Part shown: positions 43,885-54,299 of the stretch, piece by piece
Numbering within the stretch: position 1 is the stretch's first letter
Layout: each line of letters starts with the position of its first letter
Assembly (NCBI GenBank): GCA_023548195.1
Contig: JAJHZJ010000311.1
Coordinates: forward strand, 3,560,419 to 3,624,418
Direction: 5' to 3'
DNA from: Bettongia penicillata ogilbyi
Taxonomy: Eukaryota; Chordata; Mammalia; Diprotodontia; Potoroidae
DNA: 64,000 nt
Notes under the pieces: generated by a model
The model's input: only the letters and a program-made list of their open reading frames with translations
What the model was told of the DNA's origin: nothing
Databases searched by the model: none
Program-made: the position numbers and the translations under genes

Positions 43885-44010
43885 TAGTTCCCTGCTAGAC
43901 TATAAACTCTGTGAGGACAAAGACTGTCTTATCTAAATTTTTATCACCTCTATTACTTTATACATTGTTCTTGTACACAATAGTCTCTTAATAAATGTGT
44001 AATATATTTC
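43885..44010 (+). mobile_element. L2 3' terminus, sense
   Basis: ttccctgctagactataaac tctgtgaggac and cacaatagtctcttaataaa tgtgt. Confidence 0.65.
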
Positions 44011-44029
44011 CTTAAATTGAGAAGCAGTG

Positions 44030-44235
44030 ATATACAAACATAATGAAAAGAGCATTGGATTTGGAATTAAAGAATTGGGGTTAAAATCCCAGTTTTGCCA
44101 CTTAATACTCATGTGACCCAGGACAAGTCATTTTAATCTCTCTGGGCCTCAGTTTCCTCATCTGTAAAATGAGGAGAGGGGAGACTTTGGTGATCTCTAA
44201 GGTTCTTTTCAGCTCTAAATCCTATGAGTGTAATC
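44030..44235 (+). mobile_element. CORE-SINE/MIR-type, sense
   Basis: gaaaagagcattggatttgg, catgtgacccaggacaagtc, gcctcagtttcctcatctgt aaaatgagg and ggtgatctctaaggttc. Confidence 0.75.
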
Positions 44236-44239
44236 CAAA

Positions 44240-44605
44240 TCCAATAATCATTTATTCTATACATACTATGTTTAAAGAAGTCTGCTAGGTGCTAGGGACA
44301 CAAAACAGAACGAAAATACTCCCTGCCCTCTCAAAAGGTGAGGATCTGTTTGGGGTGCTACAATGTATAAATAGATACGCATACGCATAAGATCACCAAA
44401 GGTGGTGAGAAAGGAGTGCATCGTCACAGATCTGAGGATAGTTTATGCAAGGGCATGGAGGGTAAAGAGAGAACTCGGAATCATCAATCAATAGACATTT
44501 ATTAAGAGTCTACCAGGGGCCAGATACTGTGCTAGGTGCTGAGGATGCAAAAGGGATACTCACTCTCTTCAAGAACCTTACATTTTGCTGGGGGAATTCA
44601 TAAAG
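44240..44605 (+). mobile_element. Two SINE/L2-end type repeats (Mon1-like)
   Basis: Copy 1: aataatcatttattctatac with gctaggtgctagggacac. Copy 2 (about 44483-44600): caatcaatagacatttatta agagtc, gatactgtgctaggtgctga and cttcaagaaccttacatttt. Confidence 0.6.
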
Positions 44606-44624
44606 GACGTAAGTAAATGAATAA

Positions 44625-44885
44625 ATGGATAGGAAGATAGAAAAACAAATAAGTGAATGGATAAATAGACATACAGACACAGATAGATAGATAGGTAGAT
44701 AGATAGATAAATAAATGAATGGATGAATAGACAGGCAGATAGATAAATGAGTGGATGGATGGATAAACAATAAATGAATGGATGAATAGGCAGGCAGATA
44801 AATAAATGAATGGATGAATAGGCAGGCAGATAAACAAATAAAGGAATGGATGAATAGACAGATAGACAGATGAATAACCAAATAA
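44625..44885 (+). repeat. GATA/GATG tetranucleotide tract with a 32-bp higher-order unit
   Basis: Tetranucleotide repeats in which the unit aataaatgaatggatgaata followed by g[ag]caggcagata recurs about four times (near 44710, 44769, 44801 and 44833). Ile/Ser/Tyr-rich minus-strand frames are artefacts. Confidence 0.85.
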
Positions 44886-45139
44886 GTAAATAGTTATTTG
44901 GAGGTGGCTGTAACACATGGGAGAATCAAGGAAGGCTTCTTGAACCTGTCTTGAAGGGAGCCAGAAGACTCAGGGCAGAGGTGAAGAAGGAAACGTTCCG
45001 GGCATGAGCAAAAGTATGCTAGTAGGAAATGAACCGTCTCCTATGAGGAACTGCAAGTAGGCAGATTTGGCTGATGAGTGGAGTGCATAAGTGGGAAGAG
45101 TGGGTTGCTGTGGAAAGCTAGACTGAAGTCAAATTGAGG

Positions 45140-46255
45140 ACTTCGCTCAGGCTCAGCTTACCCCCTCACCTGGATTGTTACAGCAGCCTCCTAATTGGTC
45201 TCACTCAAGTCTCTTCCCACTCCAATCCACCTCCACACTGCTGCCAATGTAATTTTCCTTTTGCATAGATCTAACCATGTCACTCACCTCCCTATCTAAT
45301 AAACTCTGCTGGCTCCCTTTTGCCTCTAAGAAATTGCATTAACTGCTCTCCCGACCTCCAGTTTCTCCTTACTGCCTTTTAGATGTCTCAAGCGCATGTC
45401 CAAAACTGAAATCACTGTCTTTCCCCTAATACCCTTCTCTCTTCTTAATTTCCTGATTACTGTCAAGAGTGCCACCATCTTCCCAGTCTCCAGACTAGAC
45501 AGCATCATCCTTGCCTCCTCATTCTCTCACATTCCTCATCCAATCAGTTGTCAAGTCTTGCTGTTTCTACCTTCATACTATCTCTTGTATGTCCCCTTTC
45601 CCTCCTCTGACACTGCTATCATCCTGGTGCCTCACCTCACACCATTGCAAAGTATGAGCTTTCCTATCTCACGTCTCTCCCTATTCCAATTCATCCTCAA
45701 ATCAGCTGCCAAATTGATCTTCCTAAAACCTATACTTTACTATATTGCACCTTAATTCAATAAACTCCATTGACTCACTATTACCTCCAGGATCAAATAC
45801 GAAATCACCTCTCTGGCTTTTAAATCCCTTTATAACCCAGCCCCTTCCTATATTTCCAGTCTTTTAAACTCCCTTTCATATACTCATTGATAGAGCTTCC
45901 TTGCTGTTTCTTTCACACAGCACTCCTTCTCTATAGTCTGAGATTTTTCCCTGGTGGTCTCCCTTACCTGGGATTCTCACCTTTCTCATCTCAGGCTTCT
46001 GGCACCCTTCAAGGTCACCATCTGCAAGTCTTCCCAGTCCTCCTTACTCTTAGTGCCTACCCACAGTTTATTCTGTAGATAATCTTCTTTATACATAGTT
46101 CTTGGCATGTTGTCTCACCCATCAGACTGTGAGCTCCTTGAGAACAGGGACTGGAGATTTGAAGAGAAGGGTGCCTTTCTTTATATGCCTAGAACTTTGC
46201 ACAGTGCCTGGCACATAGTAGGGGCTTAACAAATGGTTAGTAACTTACTTAGCAT
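45140..46255 (+). mobile_element. L2 ORF2 3' part and 3' UTR, sense
   Basis: Familiar L2 text: cacctggattgttacagcag cctcctaattggtctc; then a second overlapping stretch with catcatccttgcctcctcat tctctcacattcctc and ccaatcagttgtcaagtctt gctg (the CR1-clade ORF2 C-terminus). It ends cagactgtgagctccttgag aacaggga and gcctggcacatagtaggggc. A 119-residue open frame at 45396-45755 is part of it, not a host gene. Confidence 0.8.
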
Positions 46256-46264
46256 TTAAATCCT

Positions 46265-46420
46265 CAAATCCAGGTTAGCCTTCTCTCTCTTCCTCATATA
46301 GGACTCTCCATCTCCTTTGCATTGTCCGTCCTACATCCATTCACTTTTGCCTCATAGAATTCCTCTTGTCCTTCAAGATCCTACTCAAGTGCCACCTTCT
46401 AGACTTACCAGAGGGTCTGG
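46265..46420 (+). mobile_element. L2 3' region fragment, sense
   Basis: cttgtccttcaagatcctac tcaagtgccaccttct. Confidence 0.5.
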
Positions 46421-46424
46421 AGCT

Positions 46425-46590
46425 GCTTGCCAGTCTGGTGAAGTCTATGGACCCCTTCTCAGAATAATGTTATTAAATGCATAAAATAAGATCCATAGGA
46501 TCACAAAGGAAACTTATTGTGTTGAAGTACAGTTATTAAAATGTTTTTTAAAAAGAAACACAAGTTCATGTATCCCAGGTTAAGAACATA
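46425..46590 (+). mobile_element. hAT element (TTCTTAACC family), 5' end missing
   Basis: gccagtctggtgaagtctat ggaccccttctcagaataat g and ataggatcacaaaggaaac, ending cccaggttaagaac. Highly similar to the copies at 24360 and 14640. Confidence 0.65.
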
Positions 46591-46776
46591 GGCAAAGCTT
46601 TTCATGATCCCTCAAACTTCCTTGTATTTAACTACTTTATATTCATTTTCTTTTGCTCCTTTATGTTCTTATGTAGGAAGTATATGAACCCACCCCATCT
46701 TTCTCTCAGTTGGCTCACTTACCACAATGGCAGGTTGCATGATTGATTCCCATGGGATGGACACAGCTACAATTAA

Positions 46777-46780
<4 letters not shown>

Positions 46781-46844
<64 letters not shown>

Positions 46845-46863
46845 GTCTCTCTCTCTCTCTGTC

Positions 46864-46908
<45 letters not shown>

Positions 46909-46945
46909 GTTTCTCACTCTTTGTGTCTCTCTCTCTCTGTTCTAA
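46781..46945 (+). repeat. (CT)n / (CTCTGT)n microsatellite
   Basis: 64 pure-pyrimidine bases (46781-46844) followed by CTCTGT variants. Ser-Leu and Arg-Glu frames here are artefacts. Confidence 0.97.
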
Positions 46946-46984
46946 GAGTAACCCTGGCTATTCTGCTTCCCTTTCATTTCTGAG

Positions 46985-47825
46985 CTCTCATTTAACAAAT
47001 TGGTCAGCTGATTCCATTAACTTTTTTTCCCATTAACTTTTAATAAAAATATTTGCTAAACAGAAAGCAAAGCAAGAATAATTACAACATTCCATCCATA
47101 AACCTGGGGATGATTCTTTCTCTTTTTTTAAATTTTGAACTGAAACACAACAAAAGCATTTCCAAGCACACAGCAAGAGAAAGAAAAATCTATCTGAAAC
47201 CATGACTTCATTTTATATCATTTTATTTTTTTAAAAGCATATAATTCTTCACATTACTTTCAAACTGTCCTAATTATCTATACTTCCTTCTGACCTTCCT
47301 TTTGGTTCTCTTTTGTTACATCTTTAAAAATTCTTTACATGACCCTCTTTATTTTTGACATCATCACTACTAACACTCCTTCCCATTCCAAATGCTACTG
47401 CCCAATCAAAATCAGATAGAAAAGGGGGGAAAACCCTTGTGACAAACCAGCAAAATCAAACAAAAAATCCATACAATGACTGTGTCCAAAAGTATGTCTT
47501 TTTCTATACTTTGAATCCATCAACCTATCTATTAGGAGATGAGTAATATACTGCACTGTAGATCCTCTAGAGACTTGTTGGTCATTTGCATTGATCAGTG
47601 TTCTTAACTTCTTCAAAGTTATGGTTTTTTTTAAAAGATGGTTCTGTTCTTATATAAAGTATTCTTCTTGTTCTACTCATTTCTCTCTGCATCAGTACAT
47701 ATTACTCATAATTCTCTAAAATTATCTCTTTCATTGTTTGTATGGTCTAATAATATTCAATTACATTCACATGTCACAATTTGTTCAGCAATTTCCCAGT
47801 TGTCTGAGACAATCTAAGACCTCTC
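46985..47825 (-). mobile_element. L1 ORF2 3' end and UTR, antisense
   Basis: gaatccatcaacctatctat taggagatg, cttgttctactcatttctct ctgcatcagtac, aatattcaattacattcaca and caatttgttcagcaatttcc cagttg. Confidence 0.6.
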
Positions 47826-47829
47826 TTTA

Positions 47830-48800
47830 GATTCCAATTATTTAATTTTCTCTCCCCACCCCTTTTAATCTCCTCTTTAAGATCAGAAAGTTTGTTTTGC
47901 TCACAACTACTCCCTCCTTAATATTTATTCCCCCTCTTGACACTCTTTCCACATAACCATTTGTTTTCCTATTAATTTTGATATATTTCTACACCAACTA
48001 TTGTGTAGTGTGTATATTTAACCCTCTTTTGTCCCTTTTGGAACAAAAATATTCCACTGAGGCCTATTCCTTCCTTTCCATGTTTGTACATGTCTTCTCA
48101 CACTCCCTAAGTACAAGAAATAGTAAATTCTACCTTCTTCTTCTTTTCAGTACAATGTTTCTCTCCCTTCTCTTTTCTCTCTGAAAACTTTCAGAACAGA
48201 ACTGATCTGCAAACACCCTTCTAGGATCTCTGTTTTCTTATTTAACTCCTTCAATATTCATTAAAGATATTAACATTGTAAGCTTCTTAAGGGCAAGGAT
48301 GATCTTTTGCCTCTTTTTGTATCCCTAGCACTTAGGTAAGTGCCTGGGACATAATGGTAGTACTTAATAATGTTTATTGAATGAAAAGGACATGTTTTAA
48401 TCTTTTCTATTAGAATGTTAACCCTATATCATCATGTATCTCCTTAACTTTACCTTCCTAGGTTTCTCTTGACTTGTGTTTGTATTTCAAAGTTCTTACG
48501 AAGCTCCGTTCTTTTCATAATAATTGCTTGAAAGTCCATTTTCCCCCTCTAGGATTGCACTCAACTTTAATTATTCTTGATTGTAAGTCTGTATCTGTTG
48601 CTTTTTGTAATATTGCATGCCAAGATCTCATTTATTATAGAAAGTGTCATGTCTTATGTAATCCTGCTTATAGACATATTTGAACTGTTTCTTTCTAGAT
48701 ACTTGCAATATTTTTTCTTGGATATGGAAATTATGAATTTTGACCGATGTTTCTGGGGCTTTTCCTTTCAGTATTCCTTTCAGGAGATGATTAGTATATT
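47830..48800 (-). mobile_element. HAL1-like element, antisense, with an L2 terminus inside
   Basis: Right part (48400-48800): gtttgtatttcaaagttctt, gcttgaaagtccattttccc, ggattgcactcaactttaat, gtttctttctagatacttgc and cctttcaggagatgattag. These are the complement of the element at 25280-26690. The left part, to 48260, is less certain. Confidence 0.45.
48265..48385 (+). mobile_element. L2 3' terminus, sense, nested in the HAL1-like element
   Basis: attgtaagcttcttaagggc aaggatga, gtatccctagcacttaggt and acttaataatgtttattgaa tga. Confidence 0.65.
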
Positions 48801-48834
48801 TTTAAAATATCTTTATTTTGACACTACCTGGCAC

Positions 48835-49065
48835 ATTGGGTCTGGTATCAGGAAGACCAGAATTCAAATCCAGCCTCAAACACTGACTAGGTGTGTGACT
48901 CTGGTCAAGTCACTTAACTTCTATCTGCCTCACCTTCCTCAATTATAAAATGGGGACAACAACAGCACCTGTCTCCCAGTGTTGTTGTGAAGATCACATT
49001 AAATACTATGTGTAAAGCACTTAACATAGTAGCTGGTCCTAGTAGGTACTTAATAAATGTTTGTT
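48835..49065 (+). mobile_element. CORE-SINE, sense, near full length
   Basis: gtctggtatcaggaagacca, gtgtgtgactctggtcaagt cac, ataaaatggggacaacaaca, gttgttgtgaagatcaca and gtacttaataaatgtttgtt cc. Confidence 0.85.
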
Positions 49066-49069
49066 CCCT

Positions 49070-50160
49070 CCCCCTTCTCTCAGGGCCTGCTGTGAAAACT
49101 GGTCACTGCCTTCTCCTGCTAACTCAGGCTTCCAAGGCCCTCAGCCATCACTGTGATGCTTTCCCTAGTTGGAAGCTATTGTTTTTGGTTTTTCTGTGAG
49201 CTTCCTTTCCTGTTGCCCTCTAAGGGAGAAGAACTTACTTGCTGGAATTTCTCATTAGATTCATTGGTCAGGGTGGCATGAATTTCTGGAGTAGATATGT
49301 AGAAACTGGGATGTCTTCCTCCCATCCACATAGTGGCCTTGGTCAGAAGCTTAGAGAACATTTTCCCACCAATGTATGTCATCTTCATGGAGAAGAATGG
49401 ATGCAAACTTAAAATATCATTATAGTGGTGCATATAAAGCACATGTGTAGGCAATACAACTGCCTAGGGCAATTCCAAATTCCGGCACTAGGCCATAACA
49501 GTCCTTCTTTTCCTCAGGAACAGTCTACACAGAAGTTCCTTGATGGGCATGGTGTTGGTGTTCAATATACAGTTTCTCTGGTTGAGTTCTTCTAGACTAT
49601 TTTGTTGGATGAGGCCCACTTCTCTTTGTTGACAAGATATTGACATGCTCTTTCAGAAAGAGAGAAAATCCTTAGCCTTGGATTTACATATTTTTCTAGT
49701 TCTGGTCCCTTCCTTGGGCACTGAAGCAGAGAAAGGTGGTAAAGACCTAATCACCCCTCTGAGATCTTTTTATAGACCAACTAACTGATCCAAAAAAAGG
49801 TCCCTTCAGAGAGAAACCTCACTTCTAACTTGTGGTGATAAGCAAAATCTTCCTTTCCATCAAGCAAGCCATGACCAGGCAAGGTATATTTGTCAAACAA
49901 TCACAAAACGGTTCTGAACTTGAAGACTTCCCAGTTATCAACTCTAAACTATTCTTGTCAGTCACATGTAAATTAGATTTTAGGAAACTAGATTTCCAGC
50001 AGTCTTTACCCTAAGTGCCTTATCTTTCCAATCACATTTCTTGGTAGTTCTCAAATACCAATTTTTCTTGGTTTTTGTGCCCCTTTCAATGAGCAAAATT
50101 AGCCAAATTTGAAAGGCTCTTCCCCTTCTGTTTGTATTTATACAGATGTTTCCCTTGTTA
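49070..50160. other. Unassigned stretch; possible unrecognised decayed coding remnant on the minus strand
   Basis: No repeat recognised. On the minus strand around 49180-49700 the frames are patchily open and switch between frames, e.g. LEELNQRNCILNTNTMPIK then MKMTYIGGKMFSKLLTK, suggesting a decayed coding sequence or retrotransposon. I do not recognise the protein, and chance is a fair alternative. Confidence 0.2.
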
Positions 50161-50164
50161 AAAT

Positions 50165-50265
50165 GTAAGTTCCTTACAAGTTGGGGTTGTTTTATTCTTT
50201 GCATTTGCATTCCCAGTGCCTGGCACATATTAGCTGCTTAATAAATGCTGGTTGATTGATTGATT
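50165..50265 (+). mobile_element. L2 3' terminus, sense
   Basis: aatgtaagttccttacaagt, cattcccagtgcctggcaca and ttaataaatgctggttgatt gattgatt. Confidence 0.75.
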
Positions 50266-52860
50266 TTAAATTCCAAACAGAGGTGCTTGTATTTTATGAG
50301 GAGTAATTGAGGCTTCTTGAGTGGGAAGTTGCTTGGTTAGACCTACATTTTAAGAAAATCAATTTGGCAGCTATGAATGGATTAGAGAGACTAAATGCAG
50401 GGAGACTAATTAGGAGGCTAAAGTAATGCCCAGGTGATGAGTACCTAAATGAGGATGGTGGTCGTGTGAGTAGAAAGAAGAGGAAAGGTTGAAGAGACAC
50501 TGAAGGGGTGAACTTGACGGACTTGATAAGATTTGGTAACTGACCAGTTATCAGGGGTGAGTGAAAATTAAAAATCAACAACTCCTGAATTGCATAGTTA
50601 GATGGTTGAAAGAATGACGGCACCCTTAGCAGAAACAGGAAAATTAGGAGGAAGTCCAGGAGAAGTGACAATGAATTCTGTTTCGGATGTGTTGAATTTG
50701 AAACGTCTATGAGATATCTAGGTGGAGATGCAAGAGTAGAATCCAGGAGATAAACAAAGGCCAGACATGTAGATTTTGGAGTCATACACATAGAGATGCT
50801 AGTTAATTCTATGGGAGTTCATAATATCACAGAGAGAGACAGTGAGAGAAGGAGAGAACCCAGGACAGAGTTCTAGGGTACATCCTCTTAGGAGATGAAT
50901 GATGATCATTCAAAGAAGACAAAGAAAATTTGGTTCAACAAGTAGGAAGAGGATCATGATAGGGAAATGTCACAAAAACCTAGAGAGGTGAGAGTCTCTG
51001 GAAGGAGGGAGAGGAGGCTGTCAATAGAGTTTACCGCTGCAAACGCTCAAGGAAGATGAGAACTAAGAAAACGCCATTAAATTTAACAATAAAGAGACCA
51101 CTGGTAACCATGGAAAGAGCAGGTTCAATCAAGTGATGGGAAATAAGCCAAATTACAAAGGGTTGAGAAGTGAGTGGGAGGTGAGAAAGCTGTGGTTATG
51201 AGTGCATATGACTTTTTTTGAGGAGTCTGGGTGTGAAAGAGAGAAGATATGTAGGATGTTAGCTTCAGAGGACAGTACGGTCAAGTGAATGGGTGGTTTT
51301 AAGGATGGAGATCTGGATAGGTTTGAAGGCAGCAGAGAATTAGCTAGTAGACAAAGAAAAGCTCTAAATTAGAGAGAAAGGGGGATGACTGAAGGATCAA
51401 GCTTCCAGGGGGCAATGGGATTAAGAAGAGTTGTCATTTTCAAGAAGGGCCACCTCATATTCTGAGACTGGAGCAGAAGAGGACAATGTGGGGGATGATA
51501 CTGAGGTAATCCAAAAGTATGAAATGGGAAAGACACATCACTTAAGATGGGTAGCCTAAGTTTCTTCAGTGAAGTGTGAAGTGAGGTTTCTCTGAAGTGA
51601 TGGTGTAGGTGGTTTGAGAAGAGAAGAGAAGATTTGGATCTGCCAATATGAATGAGGACTTTAGTTATCATGAAAGAAAGAGTAAAAGGACGGGCATGTG
51701 GCAGTGAGGGGCCAGGAGGAGATTGCATAAAATAATAAATTTGTAGTGAACGCAGGTAGCATGGTTGTCATTTAGAAGCACTTGAGTTGGAGAGGATGGG
51801 GAAAATAATCCAAGACGGGGAGAAGAAAGAAGTAACTACAAGACAATGGGAAATATTGTGTGGTTTTGTCCCTCATTTGGAAGAAGATCAATGACATCTT
51901 GCAATGACTTGTAAGAGAATTGGATTACAGTTAGAGAGGGCTGTGCAAATTCACCAGCCTCACTTTCTCCTCCAGAGACATGTGGGTCCAGTGGCCAGCC
52001 AGACAAAGGGCAAGGGATTCAAGGGTTGAGGACAGTGAAAAGTTGATTTGGTTAACTAAAAGACAAGATTCTGAAGAAAAGAAGAGAGTCCAGAACAGGG
52101 GAGATGTCTTGGGAAAGTAAGTAAGATTAGAAGCTCCTGTGAGGGCAGAGGATAGATTTAGGAAGAAGGAGGCATCAGGTGAACCAGTATCATCACAAGA
52201 GGTGATAACAGAAAAAGGAACCTGAGAGTTATAGATGGTGGAGGCTGGTTGAACACTTGTTGACAATAAGATTGAGTATGATCAGGATATGATCAAGACT
52301 ATGAGCCAGGTGCTGAGCTCTATGGAAAGGTGAGAGAATGACCTGGGAGTCAGTAGAGTAGAGGCACTTGAATCTGGAAAGGCCAATAAATCTGGGTAGA
52401 GTGAACTTCAAAAAAAAAAAAAAAACAAAAACAAAAACAGAGGAGTCTCTGGGTAAAAGTGATTGGAAGGGGCAGTGAGAAGTAATAAATATGCATGCCT
52501 CTCCTCATCCATTTTGTCATGGCCTGAAAAAAGGTAGTGGAGGATGGCCAGGGATGCAGTGTCTTCTGGGAAGAGCCATTTTTTTGTGACTTCAAGGAGA
52601 CAGAAGGAGCATAAGAGGACGAGTTCTAATGTGGAAAGTTGTTTGTTAAAGATATAATGAAGTTTCCATAGGGCACAATGGAAGGATAAGGTGGAGTTGC
52701 ATAAGGACTTAGGAAGGCTAGGGCTGGAAGGGGAAGGAAAGAGGAGGGAAGCCATAGGAGGGTGTGGGCTGGGCAGGTAGCCAGATGACTAGCAGCTCTG
52801 CTCCAGGGAAAGGTGAGTGGATTAACATCTCTCCTGACTTGGAGGTCTAGAGCAGAGAAC
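50266..52860 (-). mobile_element. L2 ORF2 (reverse transcriptase), antisense, 2.6 kb, degenerate
   Basis: Read on the minus strand it follows L2/CR1-clade ORF2. Near 51030-51065 the complement of aaacgctcaaggaagatgag gives LIFLERLQ-like text where LLDLSAAFD is expected. Near 50765-50795 the active-site region reads HLYVYDSKIY instead of YADDSQIY. Both catalytic motifs are ruined. Open stretches at 50294-50791, 51369-51728 and 51931-52266 on the minus strand are pieces of it. An A-rich patch lies at 52410-52438. Confidence 0.7.
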
Positions 52861-52960
52861 TCCAAACTTTTTTGGTCCCACAACCCTATGAGCTACAAAA
52901 AAAAAAAAGTTGATCTTCAACATATACACATTTAGTTTTCTTCATTAGTTTATTTATTCA
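52860..52960 (+). mobile_element. Possible hAT fragment
   Basis: agagaactccaaactttttt ggtcccacaaccctatgag resembles the opening of 'aaccttttttgtcccatggacccc' elements; the rest is lost. Confidence 0.3.
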
Positions 52961-54124
52961 TGAATTATATGCATATACTACTATGTGACTCACTTGGTCC
53001 AATGCAAAACAAGAAAGAATCAAGAGGGCAGAAGTACTCACAAATTTGGGGTTACTCCTTGGGGTTTAGGCTCTTACTCACCAGTCATTGCCCTAAGCGC
53101 AGAGCCCACCCTCCAAAGATTGCTTGCCATAGCCACAAGATCTGGAGGCAGAAGGCAGGTGTGCTTGGGGGAGGATGTGTGAGCATTTTCCCCGTAGTAC
53201 CTATGCAGTTGCCAGTGTGAGTATGCAGTCAGTTAGGTAAGTTATAACTGCCTTTAGTGGTTGATGTCAGGGATAGATAATTGAAGATGAAGGAGACAGT
53301 TTGAGTTGATAAAAGAAGTGTAGATGTGATTGTATTGGAGATAAACCCTACAATTGGCTATTGCAGGAAGTGTGGTATTCAACACAACTCTTTGAGTCAT
53401 GCTTCCATTCCTTTGGTGCCATTCCAGAACCCATCAGGGGTCACAATCCTCCACTTCCGACATCATTTGTCTGGAGGTTTGCTGCTTCTAGCGTAGAGGG
53501 TGGTAGTTGAAAGAAAAGATGGCAAGATGCCTGCTCTGGCAATGTTCTGATGAGATATCTGGATAGGATAAGTCTAGATCTGGGGTTGGCAGCAGCATGT
53601 AGACCAGTTTGACTGGAATTTTCTACTATGAAAGGATTATTTCATTGATTTTTGACTCTACATTGGATATCCTATATGACAGTAAAAAGTACCTTTGATG
53701 AGTAGACATCTCCAGTTATAAAGAGCAGAGTGCAAAATAAAAGGTCCCTCTTTTGCCATTCTTCTAACCTACAAATGTATTCATCAAACTGGATGGGAGG
53801 GTGGGGAGATGGGGAGCTTAACTGATGAGGAGTTTAGATCTGGTATGAGTGATGAAGGGCACTTTCTCCACTGCCTCTTTCCCCCATTTTGAAAAGTTTG
53901 AAAACTCAGTCCCTACGGATCAAATCATCCTTTGCTTGGAAGGGGATGGAGAACAGAATATATGTATTTCAGGTATCACCCAGGATCAGAGAAGTTGATA
54001 GGAGGGAAACTTCAGGTAAAAATTATCTCAGTTTCTGAATCAAAAGGAATCAAAGTGGCTGCAGATTGCTGTTCAGTCAGTAGGCTTGGGAAGGAGGGAG
54101 GGAGGAAGCAAAATGAGATGCAAG

Positions 54125-54240
54125 TGAAGGCAAATTCTGCATGTTGGAAAATTGAGTTCCATGATGTTTATTGCAAACTGTAATTAAGCATCTCAATTCA
54201 GGTGCACTTTAGGATTAATTCTATATGCATGTATGTAGGG
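54125..54240. promoter_or_regulatory. Candidate regulatory segment with clustered TAAT sites
   Basis: An AT-rich, non-repeat stretch just upstream of a GA microsatellite contains CTGTAATTAAGCATCTCAAT and GGATTAATTC, plus a CAGGTG E-box. About 1.6 kb before alternative exon A. Support is by motif density only. Confidence 0.25.
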
Positions 54241-54265
54241 GTGTGTGTGTGTATGACAGAGAGAC

Positions 54266-54299
<34 letters not shown>
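54241..54299 (+). repeat. GT then (GA)n microsatellite
   Basis: gtgtgtgtgtgta followed by gacagagagacagagagaga and a GA run to 54299. Confidence 0.95.

Noticed and set aside
44510..44918. Ile/Tyr/Ser-rich minus-strand frames resembling membrane proteins
   Set aside because: Translation of GATA/GATG tetranucleotide repeats.
45396..45755. 119-residue + strand frame with protein-like texture
   Set aside because: It is the C-terminal part of an L2 (CR1-clade) ORF2, not a host gene.
46669..47036. Ser-Leu and Arg-Glu reading frames
   Set aside because: Translation of another CT microsatellite.
50294..50791. 165-residue minus-strand frame
   Set aside because: It is a decayed L2 reverse transcriptase fragment (active-site region reads YVYDS in the adjacent frame).
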